Assembly (NCBI GenBank): GCA_959347315.1
Contig: OY365806.1
Coordinates: forward strand, 27,022,811 to 27,086,810
DNA: 64,000 nucleotides
Direction of reading: 5' to 3'
Source: Bimastos eiseni
Lineage: Eukaryota > Annelida > Clitellata > Crassiclitellata > Lumbricidae
Below, one piece after another: positions 43,455 through 55,202 of this stretch. Position 1 is the first letter of the stretch; every line of letters begins with the position of its first letter. Position numbers and translations under genes: made by a program. The notes beneath the pieces are model-generated. The model searched no databases and had not been told where the DNA came from. It saw only the letters and a program-made list of their open reading frames with translations.

Positions 43455-43763
43455 TAACCTCTACTGAGGAGAACTGTCCTTATGTTAAAATAGAACTAGG
43501 CATCCAACTTGCAGGGCCAGAAACGAAAAGCACATGCATATAATTCGTATCATTCACAAAAAACAGTCAGCTGAGACATCCGCAACTAGATTTACATCGA
43601 CAGCAACGTTGGAATTGGCAGAGAGCGCTTCGGGGCCAAATACCTGAATTGTAAAACAAATGCAGTTTCATAGTCTAAGATATTATTTAAGATAGCTTAT
43701 TTTAACCTTTATTCTGTCGTAGTTGTTTTGAAGTAGGGAATTCAAAGCTGCGTAACAAGAAAT

Positions 43764-45447
43764 ATGAAAACATTAACAAATACACTGGTCGAACGTATCA
43801 ACGATCTACATGACAAAACTAAACCAAGGTCACACAAGACTGATAAAAAACTGAACCAGCTAATGGAAGAAGACATAGAGATCCTCAATTCAGTTTCTGA
43901 CAAGAAGATTGTAGTTTGGTTGTGGTGCAAATCGCCAAACACTCTAGAGAAAGTTGAAAAATTCTTTCAATGCAAGACTCTTATTAGTCTATTCACGAGT
44001 CTAACCAATATTTCTGTATCAGCCATCGAACATCAGTATTTAATCGGCTTAGACAGCAAATAGTTCAAAACAGAAGTTGGTTTGTACTTTTTTTTACTCC
44101 CGTCATATAGTTAGGCCTATGGTAATAATGGTAGTTATAGTTATATAGTTATGGTAATAATGGTAGTTATAGTTATGCTATTTCCGTTAAACACGGATCA
44201 GATCAAATGCTTATGGCGCTGGTGCTGCCCCAGAATTCGGCAAAATAACTCTTTATAAAAGTAAATCTTTGCAACACGATATCCGACGTCTATCATAAGC
44301 GTTACCTAAGTCAATTATATTCTTTTTGAAGCTATCATCGACTCTGTTTCTTTACATTAACATTCGATGCACAACTTTAATGAAACATCGCAGTCATAAT
44401 TTAATAACAGAATTTGATCGACTTAAATTTAAACTGCGTGCAAATTTAGCATTAAAGAGAGAACACTGTTCGGTTGCACAATTGAACGGCAGCGAATACG
44501 AGCAAGGGCTGCAAAAGCTTACCGTTTATGTTTAGATTTGTTACCAACTGTCACAAGATTGGTCGCCAAACTGGACGTGGCTGGTAATGACATGTTGCAT
44601 GGCGTATCAAAAGAACCGGATTTATTCCGTTTATGGATCACATCTCTGTAAACTTCTTGTCTTTGAGAATCAGACACCGTTTCAATTTCTTATGGAATTT
44701 AAACTGAATGAAATTGTTCGCCCTAAGGACATTGCATCGTGCAATACAGAAGGCTGTCTTTGTGTCACTGACCCAATTGAACAACATGTCAAGAAGATTC
44801 GCAAGGATGGGAATAGTGATCGTTTGATCACAGTTAAATTATTGTCTTCAAGAGGCGGACCCTATACTGTGTCAGTGAATAATGACGGTCAATTGTTGAT
44901 GGTCAAGTACGGTTATCCCTTGTCTCGACTTGAGATGTTTAGTTGCGATGGACGTTTCCTCATTATTATTCATTTGCACAAAGACATCCACATGCCTTTA
45001 CGTGCAGTATAGACCGCGAATGGCAATTTCAACATTCTTCATGAACTAGTGCTCAAGTTTAGATCAGAGAATGTCGTCAGTGAAATTACGAGAGATGGTC
45101 AGATGATCATTCCTAGGTTTGTTCAGAAGCTTACAAACCCTCGCTATCTGTCGCTTGACTACGACGGTAAAGTATTTGTTGCTGATGAAGGCCTTCTGAG
45201 CGGTAGGGTCATTTTGCATCAGCCAGGTCGGATGCAAAATCTAATCATTTGTTCAACAGCAGACAGTGATGATAGCATCATTGAGCCATCTCGACTGTGC
45301 TATGATGACGAAACTGGGCAGTTAATCGTAGGTGCAGAGGAGTTCATCCATATTTACAATGTGAATTGGTACAATTTTCCTCTGCAAAAGCTCATTAGAT
45401 GGGCATGTACTATTCCATGCCTTAACTCATATTTGTTGAAACTGTAA
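43764..45447 (+). pseudogene. NHL/beta-propeller-like gene, copy B (stops and frameshift)
   Basis: Segments: 43764-44063 (99 aa, same protein sequence as copy A), 44326-44535, 44587-45011 and 45049-45447. It keeps the portion deleted from copy A (LVFENQTPFQFL, RPKDIASCNTEGCLCVTD). A TAG at 44533-44535 and a frame change near 44540-44590 interrupt the N-terminal part, and a TAG at 45009-45011 replaces GAG of copy A in the middle of the propeller. The gene is divergently oriented from peptidase gene 1. Confidence 0.55.
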
Positions 45448-45850
45448 CATAAACTTGTTTAAAATTAAATTGAAAGGCTACCGTAGTGGATCATGCCAAA
45501 TATGCTTGTTCCAAGATATACGCCTAAATGAATTATGGAATTTTTGCATTCTGTCTCTATTTTACTGAACCTTTATCCTCTGTAACAACTAGCAATGTAA
45601 TCTTGCTGAGTGCTTATAGTTTTAATAGACAATCAAATATTTTTAAGATAGTTATTTTTTGACGTGAGAATGCTTATAACTATTGGTATTTCTATATTGC
45701 TTGTTATACTGACATTTCCGCCTTTGCTCACTTGACATATGAAACCGAGCAGAATAGAGTTCGATTTATTTAAGGATTCAAATGAATTAATTAATTGTAT
45801 GTGACAGTTCGTGGTCGTATTATTTCCATGAATTTTCGCCAGTATATATA

Positions 45851-46997
45851 CAGGGTGGCCCATTAAAGAGTAGCCTCTCAGGTTTTTTGCTAATTATTTG
45901 TCCAAAAGTAGAGATTGGTAAATGAAATTTCGCAGGCGCAAAACCAGTTAATACCTGCATCCAATGGCTAAATTTGAATGACATATTTTAAATGGAACAA
46001 GAGTGATGTCACTTTTAATGAGTCCAACCGCGGTTGTTTCGTGGTAAAAAAAATTCAACTCAGGAAAAAGTGACCAAAAATGATTTTATGAAGTCAATTC
46101 TCAAGATATTGCTGTAAAGCAAACTTCAGAATTAACATTATTATTGAGAAGAGAAACGAGGAATCAGCTCATTTGGACGTCACTTTGACGTCATTAAGCG
46201 AGCAATCGATCAAATTGGTAAATAAACATCGCTTCCGTCGTGTCGCAGTCTGTTCGATCGCTCATTAGCACTACTATGCCGGACGAAGCGTGTGTTTCTC
46301 ACGACTGAGAAGAACTTCTACCTCAATCACCAATCAACAACCAAAACAATTGTGTTTTTCCAGCGTCAAGAAATCCGACGTCAGACCTGGTTGACTGATT
46401 GTTGAACGCAAGAAATTCGCTCCACATGCTTTGGTATCGGCTGGTGTTTGTTTTGTTCATTTTGTTGATGAGAAAGTCAAAGTGGATGCTGTTTATTACG
46501 TTGGTAGCTGCTTCCACAATTAATATCCGAATGCAAGTATCTGCGCCAGCTAGATTCATCTTTCAGCAAGACGAGGCACCAGCGCATACTGCTCGTCTGA
46601 CGCAAGATTGGCCCAAGGTCAATTGAACTGGTTTCGTTGAGTAGGACCAATGGACCCTAGCTCACCGGACTTGAACCCAATAGATTATCACGCGTGGGGA
46701 GCTATTTGCTCGAGAAGTAGCACAATGTGCAACCAAAGCCAAAAAGAATGGAAGAATTGAAGTGACTTCGTATAATCATTTTGCTACTTTTCCTGTGTTG
46801 AATGTTGACCGTCAAAAGGTCGTGGTTGGACTCATTAAAAGTGATACAACTTTTGTTCTGTTTAAAATACTTAATTCTAATTTGGGCATGCAAGTATGAA
46901 TTGGTTTTGCGCATGTAAAATTTCATTTACCAATCTCTACTTTTGGCTGAAATATTAGCCAAAAAACTGGGAGGTTCCTTTGTAATGGCTCACCCTG
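45851..46997 (+). mobile_element. Tc1/mariner-like element 3, both ends present
   Basis: Inverted ends start CAGGGTGGCCCATTAAA and, from the right, CAGGGTGAGCCATTA; TA flanks both sides (45849-45850 and 46998-46999). Internal transposase remnants on the plus strand include KKNFYLN (frameshifted), FQQDEAPAHTARLTQDWP and SPDLNP. Stops and frameshifts make it non-autonomous. It is orthologous in position to the truncated copy at 8613-9490, so it predates the tandem duplication. Confidence 0.75.
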
Positions 46998-47053
46998 TAT
47001 ATAGATATATATAATGCCGGAACAATCAGGGTCTAGGCATCACAGGTCTAGGC

Positions 47054-47089
<36 letters not shown>

Positions 47090-47639
47090 TGATTTATTGA
47101 GCGTTGAATAAATTGTAATTGCCATCGAGTCCATAACATTTAAGTACCATTTCACGGTTTATGAATCAACACAAAAGTATTTGTTAAAATGACCATTCTT
47201 TTCTTTTAAGAGTTGCTTATATAGCATTAAGTCATGTTTCAATTATATTTCCATGAATAGTCATTTTACCTTTGATTTATTGTATCTCTTTTTGTAAACT
47301 AATTGAGTTTCTTTTACGTTGTCTTGCGCACACTTGCATTACCAACGAACAGCGGTGCTCCTATTTTTTTTAGAGAAAACATTTAGCAAAGCACGATGGT
47401 GATAAGCTATCAAAATGCTTGTGCATCAAATATTATTCATTAACTTATAGGACACAGTTATTTGCTCAAGTTTAAGTCTTCGAAGACACGAGTTGGTAAG
47501 GCCTAATACAGAATATTGTAAGTGCACGACGAATAACACAAAAGGCTCTAAGTCACAGGGCGCTGAGTCTTTAGAGTCTGGAGTGATAGTTAGAAACCCA
47601 GACCTTGAATGGTACAATGCGTTAGGAAAGGGTGAATGA
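46998..47639. other. Intergenic stretch between mariner element 3 and Polinton B
   Basis: An AT microsatellite at 47056-47085, then sequence paralogous to 9530-10149. No gene seen. Confidence 0.55.
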
Positions 47640-47645
47640 GAGAAT

Positions 47646-47887
47646 AGTAGTAGAGAATTGGATGAGCTGGCTCATTTAACCAACACATGGCTCAAAACAC
47701 CAATCTATTGGTTACCATGCGTATTAGTAATCAACCCTAGATCAAAACATCAGCAAAACAACAACAACGAAAGACCTAGGTCAAACACCAACCCATAACT
47801 CACCACAATATCATCAATGACTCATAATTCATGCACTAGGTCAAACACCTACCTATAGGGTAAAACACTGGGAATTCCCAAAGTTTC
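47646..47887 (+). repeat. Polinton B left terminal inverted repeat
   Basis: Inverted match to 54946-55202. Contains TGACTCA (47818-47824) and GGGAATTCCC (47870-47879) near its inner end. Confidence 0.9.
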
Positions 47888-47980
47888 GATGAGCCAGCAC
47901 CAAAAACAATTTCTGTCATTCATAAAATGGATGAAAATATTTTCTCACTCGGACTTAACAGAATGCGACCCCGATATAAA

Positions 47981-50440
47981 ATGGAATACTCGAAGAATGA
48001 ACGGATTAAGAAATATTGCGAAACAGAAAGGTGTGGTAGGTCATACACGACTACAAAAAACGGATTTGATTGCTAAAGTTGAATATCATATGCCTCAAAC
48101 ACTCATCCTCTCACATTTTACCCTTTCTCATCAGATGCTGCAAAGAACAGCTTGCTTGATGCCCATTCCCGACATTGAAATCTCAACACTGGTTCCTATA
48201 CCAGCCACAACAGTACGAAAAATATTCGTTAAAACTAAATCAGCGATTAATACATTCGCAAAGTGGATCGAGGGGTACATACCTGAAGAACGAGGACATT
48301 GTTGTTGGATAAAGAATTTCAACAAACTGATTGCGGTACAATCAGAAAACTCTATTCATTCGATGCGCTATTGCAAACGATGTCTGATGGGATATAGAGA
48401 TGTAGATTCATTAATTAAACACACCGAGTACTGTCCCCAAGAGACCGCACAAAGATAGAACTTTCAAACCCAAGAACTATGTTGAGTTTCAACAATGATC
48501 ATAGAAAGACGAGTGTGCCCTTTGTAGTGTACGCTGGTTTCGAGTCATTCAACAAACCTATACTTGTCAACCAGATCCCAGCATGTCTTACACCAACAGA
48601 TATCAAAAACACGTCCCAAGTTCCTTCTGCTATTATATAAAATGTTTTCACGATGACCTATATTCGCAAGATCCCGTTACTTTCACAGTGGAGAACGAGG
48701 ATTATGATGTACCTCAGATATCCGTAGACGCTCTTATAGATAATAAAATAACAAATATTTATAATCGATTTTAATTTCCAAAGAAAATGATATTCGGAAA
48801 AAAGGACAGGCTCTATACGACTCGACTACCAATTGTCACATATGCGAAGGCGAACTAAACGATGATCGAGTTAGAAACCACTGCCACCTTTCCGGTAAAT
48901 TTAGAGGCGCCGCTCATAAGAATTGTAATTTAATATAAAGAGTCCCCAAATTTTTTCAGGTATTGTTCCATAATCTCTCCGGTTACGATAGTCATCTATT
49001 CGTAAAGAAATTACGAGGTGATGATGAAAAGATTAACTGCATTCCCTGCCACGAAGAAAAGTACATCTCTTTTAGCAGAGAATTCGTAGTCTCATAAATT
49101 CATGGAAGAAGAAAATAAGTTGAAATTAGTCAAACGAGAATTGCGGTTCATCGATAGTTTTAAATTCATGGCATCAAGTCTCGACGCTTTAGTGAGAAAC
49201 CTAAAGAAAGATCAGTGTAAGAATATAAGCAAACACCACTCTTGTAATTAGCTCGATCTCTTACTTTAAAAAGGTGTTTATCCTTACGATTACGTTAATT
49301 CCATCGAACGACTGAACGAAACAGAATTACCACCAAAGTCAGCATTCTATTCAATACTTATCGACTCTAACATTAGTGATGAAGACTACAACCATGCGCA
49401 GTCGGTATGGAAAGAATTTGGATACAAAACGTTGAGAGAATACCACGATTTATATAGCGTAACCGAGGTTCTCCTGCAAGCTGATGTATTCGAAAATTTT
49501 TTAGATGTATGCAGCGAGAACTTTGGCTTAGATCAGCTTGGTATTACACTTCACCATGCCTCGCTTGGGACGCCTGTTTAAAGTTGATCAGAGTAGAGTT
49601 GGAGTTGTTGAGCGATTACGATATGATACTAATGGTTAAACACGGGATAATAAGTGGCGTTAGCACCAGTTCACATCGTTTTGGGCAGGCAAGCAATAAG
49701 TACATAGGAGAAGCGTTTGACGACAGCAAGCTTTCAACGTTTTTAACCTACTTAGATGAGAAAATCTTGTACGGATGGGGTATGTGTAAGAATCTACCAA
49801 CTCATGGGTTTGAGTGGATGGGCAACGATGAGCTAAACGATTGGAGAGGAACACCATGTATATTAGAAGTCGAGTTGGAATATCCTAGAGATTTGCACGG
49901 TCTGCACAGCGACTATCCTCTTGCTCCAGAGTGTTTTAAAGTCAAAGGATCGGTTGTACCAAAACTTATTCCAAACATGAACGACAAAGTAAAGTACATA
50001 GTCCATTGTGAACAATTAAAGCTGTATGAAAGCTTAGCTTTGAAGATAACCAAAATTCATCGTGGAATTAAATTTGCAGAAAGTGCCTGGCTAAAAAAGT
50101 ATATCTATATTCCAATTCGAGGACTAGAGCCACCAACGATTTCGAGACAGACTTTTTCAAACTGATGAACAATAGCGTGTTCGGCAAGTCTTGTGAGAAT
50201 ATAGAGAACCGTGTAGAGATAAAATTCATTTGCAGCGAGAAGGAAGCCATTAAGCTAGCGGCGAGAAAGAGTTACGACACTCGAACTATATTCGATAAAA
50301 ACCTAATTGCTATTCACATGAAACGGGCGAAGCTATGTTACAACAAGCCTGTATATCACTGCTTGTGTATTATAGACTTGAGTAAAATACTGTTGTCCGA
50401 TTTTCATTATAATTACATCAAGAAAATTCTCAATTCTCAA
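47981..50440 (+). pseudogene. POLB: Polinton B protein-primed DNA polymerase, fragmented
   Basis: ATG at 47981 in TATAAAATG, with a frame change soon after. Fragments: RNIAKQKGVVGHTRLQKTDL (LEM/SAP-like), a deletion joint near 48285 to a Cys-rich segment (RGHCCWIKNFNKL), exonuclease-region pieces (48480-49500) with several stops, AWYYTSPCLAWDACL and [15 protein letters not shown] near 49540-49820, and MNNSVFGKSCENI (motif B) near 50165. Motif C (DTDS) is missing: the sequence breaks at about 50430-50452. Inactive. Confidence 0.85.
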
Positions 50441-50449
50441 TTCTCGCTG

Positions 50450-50569
50450 TAGGCTAATGCCCCCTAATTTATCGGATAACGAGTCTTGCCTAATATTATT
50501 TTCCGTCTTGAGAAATGCCTCGACGATATAATCACGTTTTTCTGGATCCTAAATTTTTAGAAACGACAT
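50450..50569 (-). pseudogene. Polinton B conserved small protein, N-terminal fragment
   Basis: ATG at 50569-50567 in TTTAAAATG, then MSFLKI, an in-frame TAG, DPEKRDYIVEAFLKTENNIR and a short remainder. It resembles the N terminus of a conserved small Polinton protein of unknown role. It is cut at about 50450 by the deletion that also removed the polymerase end. Confidence 0.5.
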
Positions 50570-50684
50570 TTTAAATTAGATGATAATGTTTTAACGTAAA
50601 ACATAAACGTCAAAAGTAAAACATAAACGTAAAAACGTAAAAGATGAACGTAAAAACGTAAAATTTGCGTTCACTTTGTATTCA

Positions 50685-51175
50685 TCACGTTTTGGAGTGT
50701 CTCGATCGCCTCTTCTTCCCATGTTTCGTCACTTCGTCTATGCTGGTTTTGGCCTCTTTTTCTACTCGTTCTTTCATCTCGTTGAATTCTTCGAATTCGG
50801 CCAGAACAAGCAAAAATTCTGCCTCCGAGATATTGTCGTCATCCAAGGCTTTCAAAACAAAGTCGCTGATTGAATTGAGCATCCCTTCGGCTGTAGTCAT
50901 GATTCTTGCATGTTTCTCTTGCCGCAGCGACAGCACTCGGAAGATTCGGTTTCCTAGCAAACATAATGCCCCGGCGCCCGCCGAAAACGATACCGCGATT
51001 GTTGCGGCTAGTGTGCCCACGACGGTACTTAGAATAGTTACGCCTAATACACCAAGACCCAAAGATGTAATGGCTAACAAGGTTCCCAACGCATCAACTA
51101 CTTTGACGCTCTTTTGATATTTCCTGCATATGATTTCTCTCTTTTCTCGTTCTCGAAAGATTTCATGTTGAATTT
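50685..51175 (-). CDS. Polinton B membrane-segment/coiled-coil protein
   Basis: Frame open from about 51175 (no clear ATG) to the stop at 50685. A basic N-terminal part (KREIICRKYQKSVKVVD) is followed by two hydrophobic segments (LLAITSLGLGVLGVTILSTV and GTLAATIAVSFSAGAGALCLL) and an acidic helical part (ISEAEFLLVLAEFEEFNEMK) with a Lys/Arg-rich end. It resembles a membrane-associated protein recurring in invertebrate Polintons. The longer plus-strand frame over it is antisense. Confidence 0.55.
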
Positions 51176-51234
51176 AAGATATTTTCTGAAGACGATATGC
51201 CGTTGCCATTTTTAATATTGAAGCATATTTTTAA

Positions 51235-51833
51235 TTACAGTAACAATCCGAGAAGCGGAATATTTTTGAACGGCGAATCCGGCTCTACGATAAGTCCTTC
51301 GCCGTTTACGAATCCGGTACCCGTTTTCAGATACAGACCTTCTTCTGCACCGTTTTATCCAGAACCTTGGTATGGCTTCAAGTATGGCCCTCGCTTTGTT
51401 GTAAAATCTTGTAGTTTTTGCCGCCGCTTTTAAGATATATCGCGCCACCCGATCCGCTGATTTCGTCGATGACTTTTGACCCAGCCGTCGCGCCTTTGCC
51501 GGTTAACGCCCCAGTTGCCAGACTAGGTAATACGCTCGATAGCAAGAATTTGCCTGCAGCTGCTAGAAACGGTAATTTAGCGCCAATAAAACCACCATCG
51601 ACTTTGGCGTTATGGATTAGCTGCGTTTTACTCATTTTTATAGTCACGCCCGTTCCACCCTTATACGCTTTGGCAAATTTATTAACCTAATTTATTAACA
51701 CCTAACACATGCTTTCCATTTACATCTTCGTGTTTTAGAATGATGCTAACTCCGGTTCTTGCTTGTGGCGATCTCTTGATTTGGTCTTTTGTCCTTCCGA
51801 AATATTATCCTTAACATTCGTGTATCGACTCAT
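51235..51833 (-). pseudogene. Polinton B small virion-associated protein, frameshifted
   Basis: ATG at 51833-51831 in ATATAAAATG (MSRYTNVKDNISEGQ). Frame breaks are near 51735 and 51400. The middle (KMSKTQLIHNAKVDGGFIGA, then LPFLAAAGKFLLSSVLPSLA and GSGGAIYLKSGG) and the end (GLYLKTGTGFVNGEGLIVEP) belong to a widespread Polinton protein with a hydrophobic segment and G-rich YLK motifs, thought to be a virion component. Role uncertain. Confidence 0.55.
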
Positions 51834-51856
51834 TTTATATAAAACTTAATAAATTT

Positions 51857-52650
51857 TTAAACTTCTCTTATGTGAAACCTGATCGATAATTCCTCACCTC
51901 GCAGATTAATCTGTTGGCCATTTTGGTCGGTGAGAATCGTTTTCATCGTCGATATCGTGGATAGGGTGATTGGGAGATATTTCAAATTCCTCGGCGTTTC
52001 GATAATCTTTACCCAGGCCATATATTCGGGAAAAAGGAATAAATAATGTTATCAGTCGTTCTATTGCTATAGGATGCTCCGATGATATCGCTCGTTACCC
52101 TCAGATTACTGACACTCATTATGTCTACTATATTCTCTGATTCTTGGGCCCTGCTAAATAAAGCCGCCTGTCGAAACCGAGGACTTTTTCGATAGAGTTC
52201 AACGTCCAAAAATCGACCATGTAATTCTCCGCTATATGAACAACAGTCTTCAACGTATTGCTGTTTGGCTCTATCTCAATATTGTATTCTTCGTTAACCA
52301 TATTACAATGCTCGTTTTCTTTCATGAATCTCTGCACGTATTCGTTAATATTGCTTATTTCGTAGCAACCATCGGGAATGGCTATTGTTGCCCACATATC
52401 TCAATTATTCGGCGAATACGAAATGCTATTGTTCATCACGTCGATGTTTTTAGGAAAGAAAAATATGTTTCCAGATTGACAAGAGCCATTTCATACTTTT
52501 TGTCTTTGTTAATTGTATCAACGGATTGAATCGTGTTTTTATTCGCGAACTCTTTTCACTGAGTAAGATGTAAAACGACGACTTTGGCTCCGTGTTTCGC
52601 GACATCCCTCCCGTGTTTTTTGCGATCTTTTCGAGAAGAAGCGATTCCAT
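51857..52650 (-). pseudogene. mCP: Polinton B penton-like minor capsid protein, frameshifted
   Basis: ATG at 52650-52648 (MESLLLEKIAKNTGG). Later pieces in other frames: IAIPDGCYEISNINEYVQRF, VDFWTLNSIEKVLGFDRRLY, VDIMSVSNLRVTSDIIGASY and IYSFFPNIWPG, ending FHIREV and TAA at 51859-51857. This is the single-jelly-roll, penton-like minor capsid protein of Polintons. At least three frame changes make it non-coding as it stands. Polinton A lacks this gene. Confidence 0.7.
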
Positions 52651-52674
52651 TTTTTTAAATGCGGGAGGATATTT

Positions 52675-53423
52675 TTAAGACGGAATGTAGAACTCATTGA
52701 ATCCGCGTCTATAGCGGCCATTATTCTTATTAAGCTTACTCGTTTTATCAATCACAAGAAATCCGTGGGGCAGCTTCCACGACGTTTCGCATTGTTTTCT
52801 AAACTCTTCATTAGGCATGTCTGTACCCACGTGATCGTTGTAGATGTGTTCAATATTTTTCAGGTCTTGGGGAACAGGCATATAAAGTTTGCGTTCTGTC
52901 TGATAGTGTGTCGTTTGAAATAGTTTTGCGCGAGGTAAAAACAGTTACTACGCCTTCCCCGGATGTAGTAAGTCTCGCATTTGCTTTGCTTTTCTAACTG
53001 TAAATCATCGAAAATCATTAGGCTCTTATTATCCCGGTTCAAATTTCTCGGATCTGGCACGTCTTCCAATGATTTGAAGAATTTGGAAGATATATCAGAT
53101 TTTTATCCGAGCGCATTGCCATTTTCTCAATGCCGGTGAAACATTTCGTCTCGCGATCTCGTCTTGGCAACCGAATGCTCGATGATGGATTTTTCTTGAA
53201 ATGCTTTCTTGAGAATTTTATACTCTGGTTGGAAGAGAGATCTTCCGAATACGTGTAAGTTGTTGTAATCTAGCCATCCAGGTCTAAGAAGTAAATCCAA
53301 CAAGAGAGTCGTCTTACCGCATCCAGACTTTCCAACGATCAACCCTCTTATACTTCTTGGTAAAAGAGGATTATTAAATCTCTTTGATAATGTGTCTTTC
53401 CACGATAAATCCCTGACTTCCAT
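52675..53423 (-). pseudogene. ATPase: Polinton B packaging ATPase, frameshifted
   Basis: ATG at 53423-53421 ([19 protein letters not shown]). Walker [10 protein letters not shown], then FGRSLFQPEYKILKKAF; frame changes follow near 53140 and 52900. Walker B-like [10 protein letters not shown] and [15 protein letters not shown] are at 52920-53030, and the C terminus (HGFLVIDKTSKLNKNNGRYR) at 52690-52790. Unlike Polinton A, the C-terminal end is retained. Confidence 0.8.
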
Positions 53424-53454
53424 TTTAACAATAGATATACTCTATTTAAAAAAG

Positions 53455-53965
53455 ATGTATTGCGTAAAGTGTAAAACTCGTATTGAAACTTAAAATGTAC
53501 AGAACGTCGTAACGAAGAACGAAAGGTCGATACTTAGAGGCACATGTGATGTATGCGGAAAAACAAAGACTCAATTGGTGAAAGAGGTTGAAGGTGGCGA
53601 TCTAGTCAGGTCTCTTAATTCAGCTACCAGTAACACTAAGTTGCTGTGGGCTGTATTTCTAGGTGAGATGCATTGACCATCAGTTTACGGGAATTGGAAC
53701 TAGACTAGATTTGAGATTGAACCCCGACGGGACGCCGAAAGATTGGTCGAAACCCGTTGATAGAGTCGACAGTGCCGCGTAACGGCATGATTTTGCGTAC
53801 GATCAGCACGAGGATACGGCGTCTAGGAATGTTGCTGCTAGAGCAATGATAAACAAATTGAATAATATTCCTAATCCTAGTTTACGGGAGCGTATAGAGA
53901 GATCTTTAATCAAACTCATATTGTCGACTATAGCGAATCTTGGGTTAGGTTTTGAAAAACCCAAA
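53455..53965 (+). pseudogene. Polinton B zinc-ribbon/phospholipase-A2-like protein, broken
   Basis: Starts [12 protein letters not shown] at 53455, then a stop, [32 protein letters not shown] and [19 protein letters not shown], a TAA in the catalytic region, and SLRERIERSLIK near the end. The GPG loop reads GIG. Homologous to 28913-29425 of Polinton A. Confidence 0.7.
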
Positions 53966-54887
53966 ATTGCAATCTACTCTGAAATGGTCCGATCAACTCG
54001 CTGATGAATTACATAAACCCGTAGTAAGGCGTTTTCGAAAGAGGAAGGTGTTCGTTGGTGGCATCGATGAAATCTAGGCTGCCGATTTAGTCTATATGCA
54101 GGCTTTTGCTATAGATAACGATGGCGTGAGATATTTGTCAACCGTGATAGACGTATTTTCCAAGTACGGATGGATCGCTCCATTAAATGATAATAGTGGA
54201 TAATCTACAGCTCCTGGTTTCTTATAGATAATCAAGAATAGTTGAAGAAGACTGGGTAAGTGTGGGTGAAAAAAGGTAAGGAATTTTACAATAAAGATGT
54301 TAAGAAATTGATTGAGTTGTATTCTACGGAGAACGAAGAAAAGTCATGTGTCGTTGAGCGATGGAATAGAACGATGAGAGAAAAAATGTTTAAGTACTTT
54401 ACTGCTAGTTCAGCCAGAAGATATGTCGATGTGTTTGGAGAAATGATTAGTAATTATAATGAGACTAGGCATAGTTCTATTAAAATGGCGCCATCTAAAG
54501 CCAGTATGAAAGTAAATGAAAAGGCTGTGTGGATGAATTAGTATGGTAATGAGATATCGGAACCCAGGTTTCCGATCGGTGATAAAGTCAGAATAACGAA
54601 GAAGAAGAACATAGTTGAAAAGGACTACACACCTAGATGGACGGAGGAACTTTTTTACAATTTCGCGGGTTCAGTACACGGTTCCTAATACTTATAAGAT
54701 TACCGATATTAATGGTGAAGAGATACAGGGCTCGTTTTATGAACCGGAGCTACAGAAGACTACTCAAGAAATACACAGAATTGAAAGGATAATCAGGAAA
54801 CGTGGCAACAAGTCGTTGGTGAAGTGGGCAGGTTATCCGGAGACTTTTAATTCTTGGGTCGATAATGAAGACTTGGTTAACACGTGA
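53965..54887 (+). pseudogene. INT: Polinton B integrase with chromodomain, broken
   Basis: Fragments: KWSDQLADELHKPVVRRFRK, GIDEI followed by a TAG, ADLVYMQAFAIDND, then from 54260 GKEFYNKDVKKLIELY and [12 protein letters not shown], and from 54615 a chromodomain ([29 protein letters not shown]). The second catalytic Asp is Lys here (VKKGKEF). Stops at 54078 and 54540 and frame changes near 54250 and 54650 are present. Confidence 0.8.
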
Positions 54888-54945
54888 AGACTCATCCTCG
54901 AAACTGCTGACTCTTTGAAACTGATGGGAATCTCCGACAATTTCG

Positions 54946-55202
54946 AAACTTTTGGGAATTCCCGGTGTTTTAACCTATGGGTTTGTATTTGACCTAGGTC
55001 TTAGGTTTGTGCATGAATTATGAGTCATCGACGATACTCTAGTGAGTTAAAGGTTGGTGTTTGACCTAGGGCTTTTGGTTGTTGTTGCTTTGGTGATGTT
55101 TTGACCTAGGGTAGGTTACTAATACGCATGGTAACCTATTAGGTTGCCTGTTTTGAGCTATGTTTAGGCTAAATGAGCCAGCTTATCCAATTCTCTACTA
55201 CT
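54946..55202 (-). repeat. Polinton B right terminal inverted repeat
   Basis: Inverse of 47646-47887. Contains GGGAATTCCC (54954-54963) and TGAGTCA (55021-55027). Three GAAACT repeats lie between the integrase stop and this end. Confidence 0.9.

Larger units (their letters stand above)
47646..55202. mobile_element. Polinton/Maverick element B, 7.6 kb, complete ends, heavily decayed
   Basis: Starts AGTAGTAGAGAATTGG and ends with its inverse, flanked by a perfect 6-bp duplication gagaat (47640-47645 and 55203-55208). TIRs are about 240-257 bp with scattered changes. The element is in opposite gene order to Polinton A and belongs to a different family by its TIRs. Content: polymerase remnant (+), small virion proteins, minor capsid and ATPase (-), PLA2-like and integrase (+). 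The region corresponding to protease, fibre, NUMOD-like gene and major capsid is deleted. The unoccupied paralogous site is at 10150-10155. Confidence 0.93.

Noticed and set aside
47643..47648. aatagt as target duplication of Polinton B
   Set aside because: It does not sit directly next to the right end; gagaat does on both sides once the element start is set at AGTAGTAGAG.
50665..51117. 150-codon plus-strand frame in Polinton B
   Set aside because: It is antisense to the membrane/coiled-coil gene, which has recognisable features.
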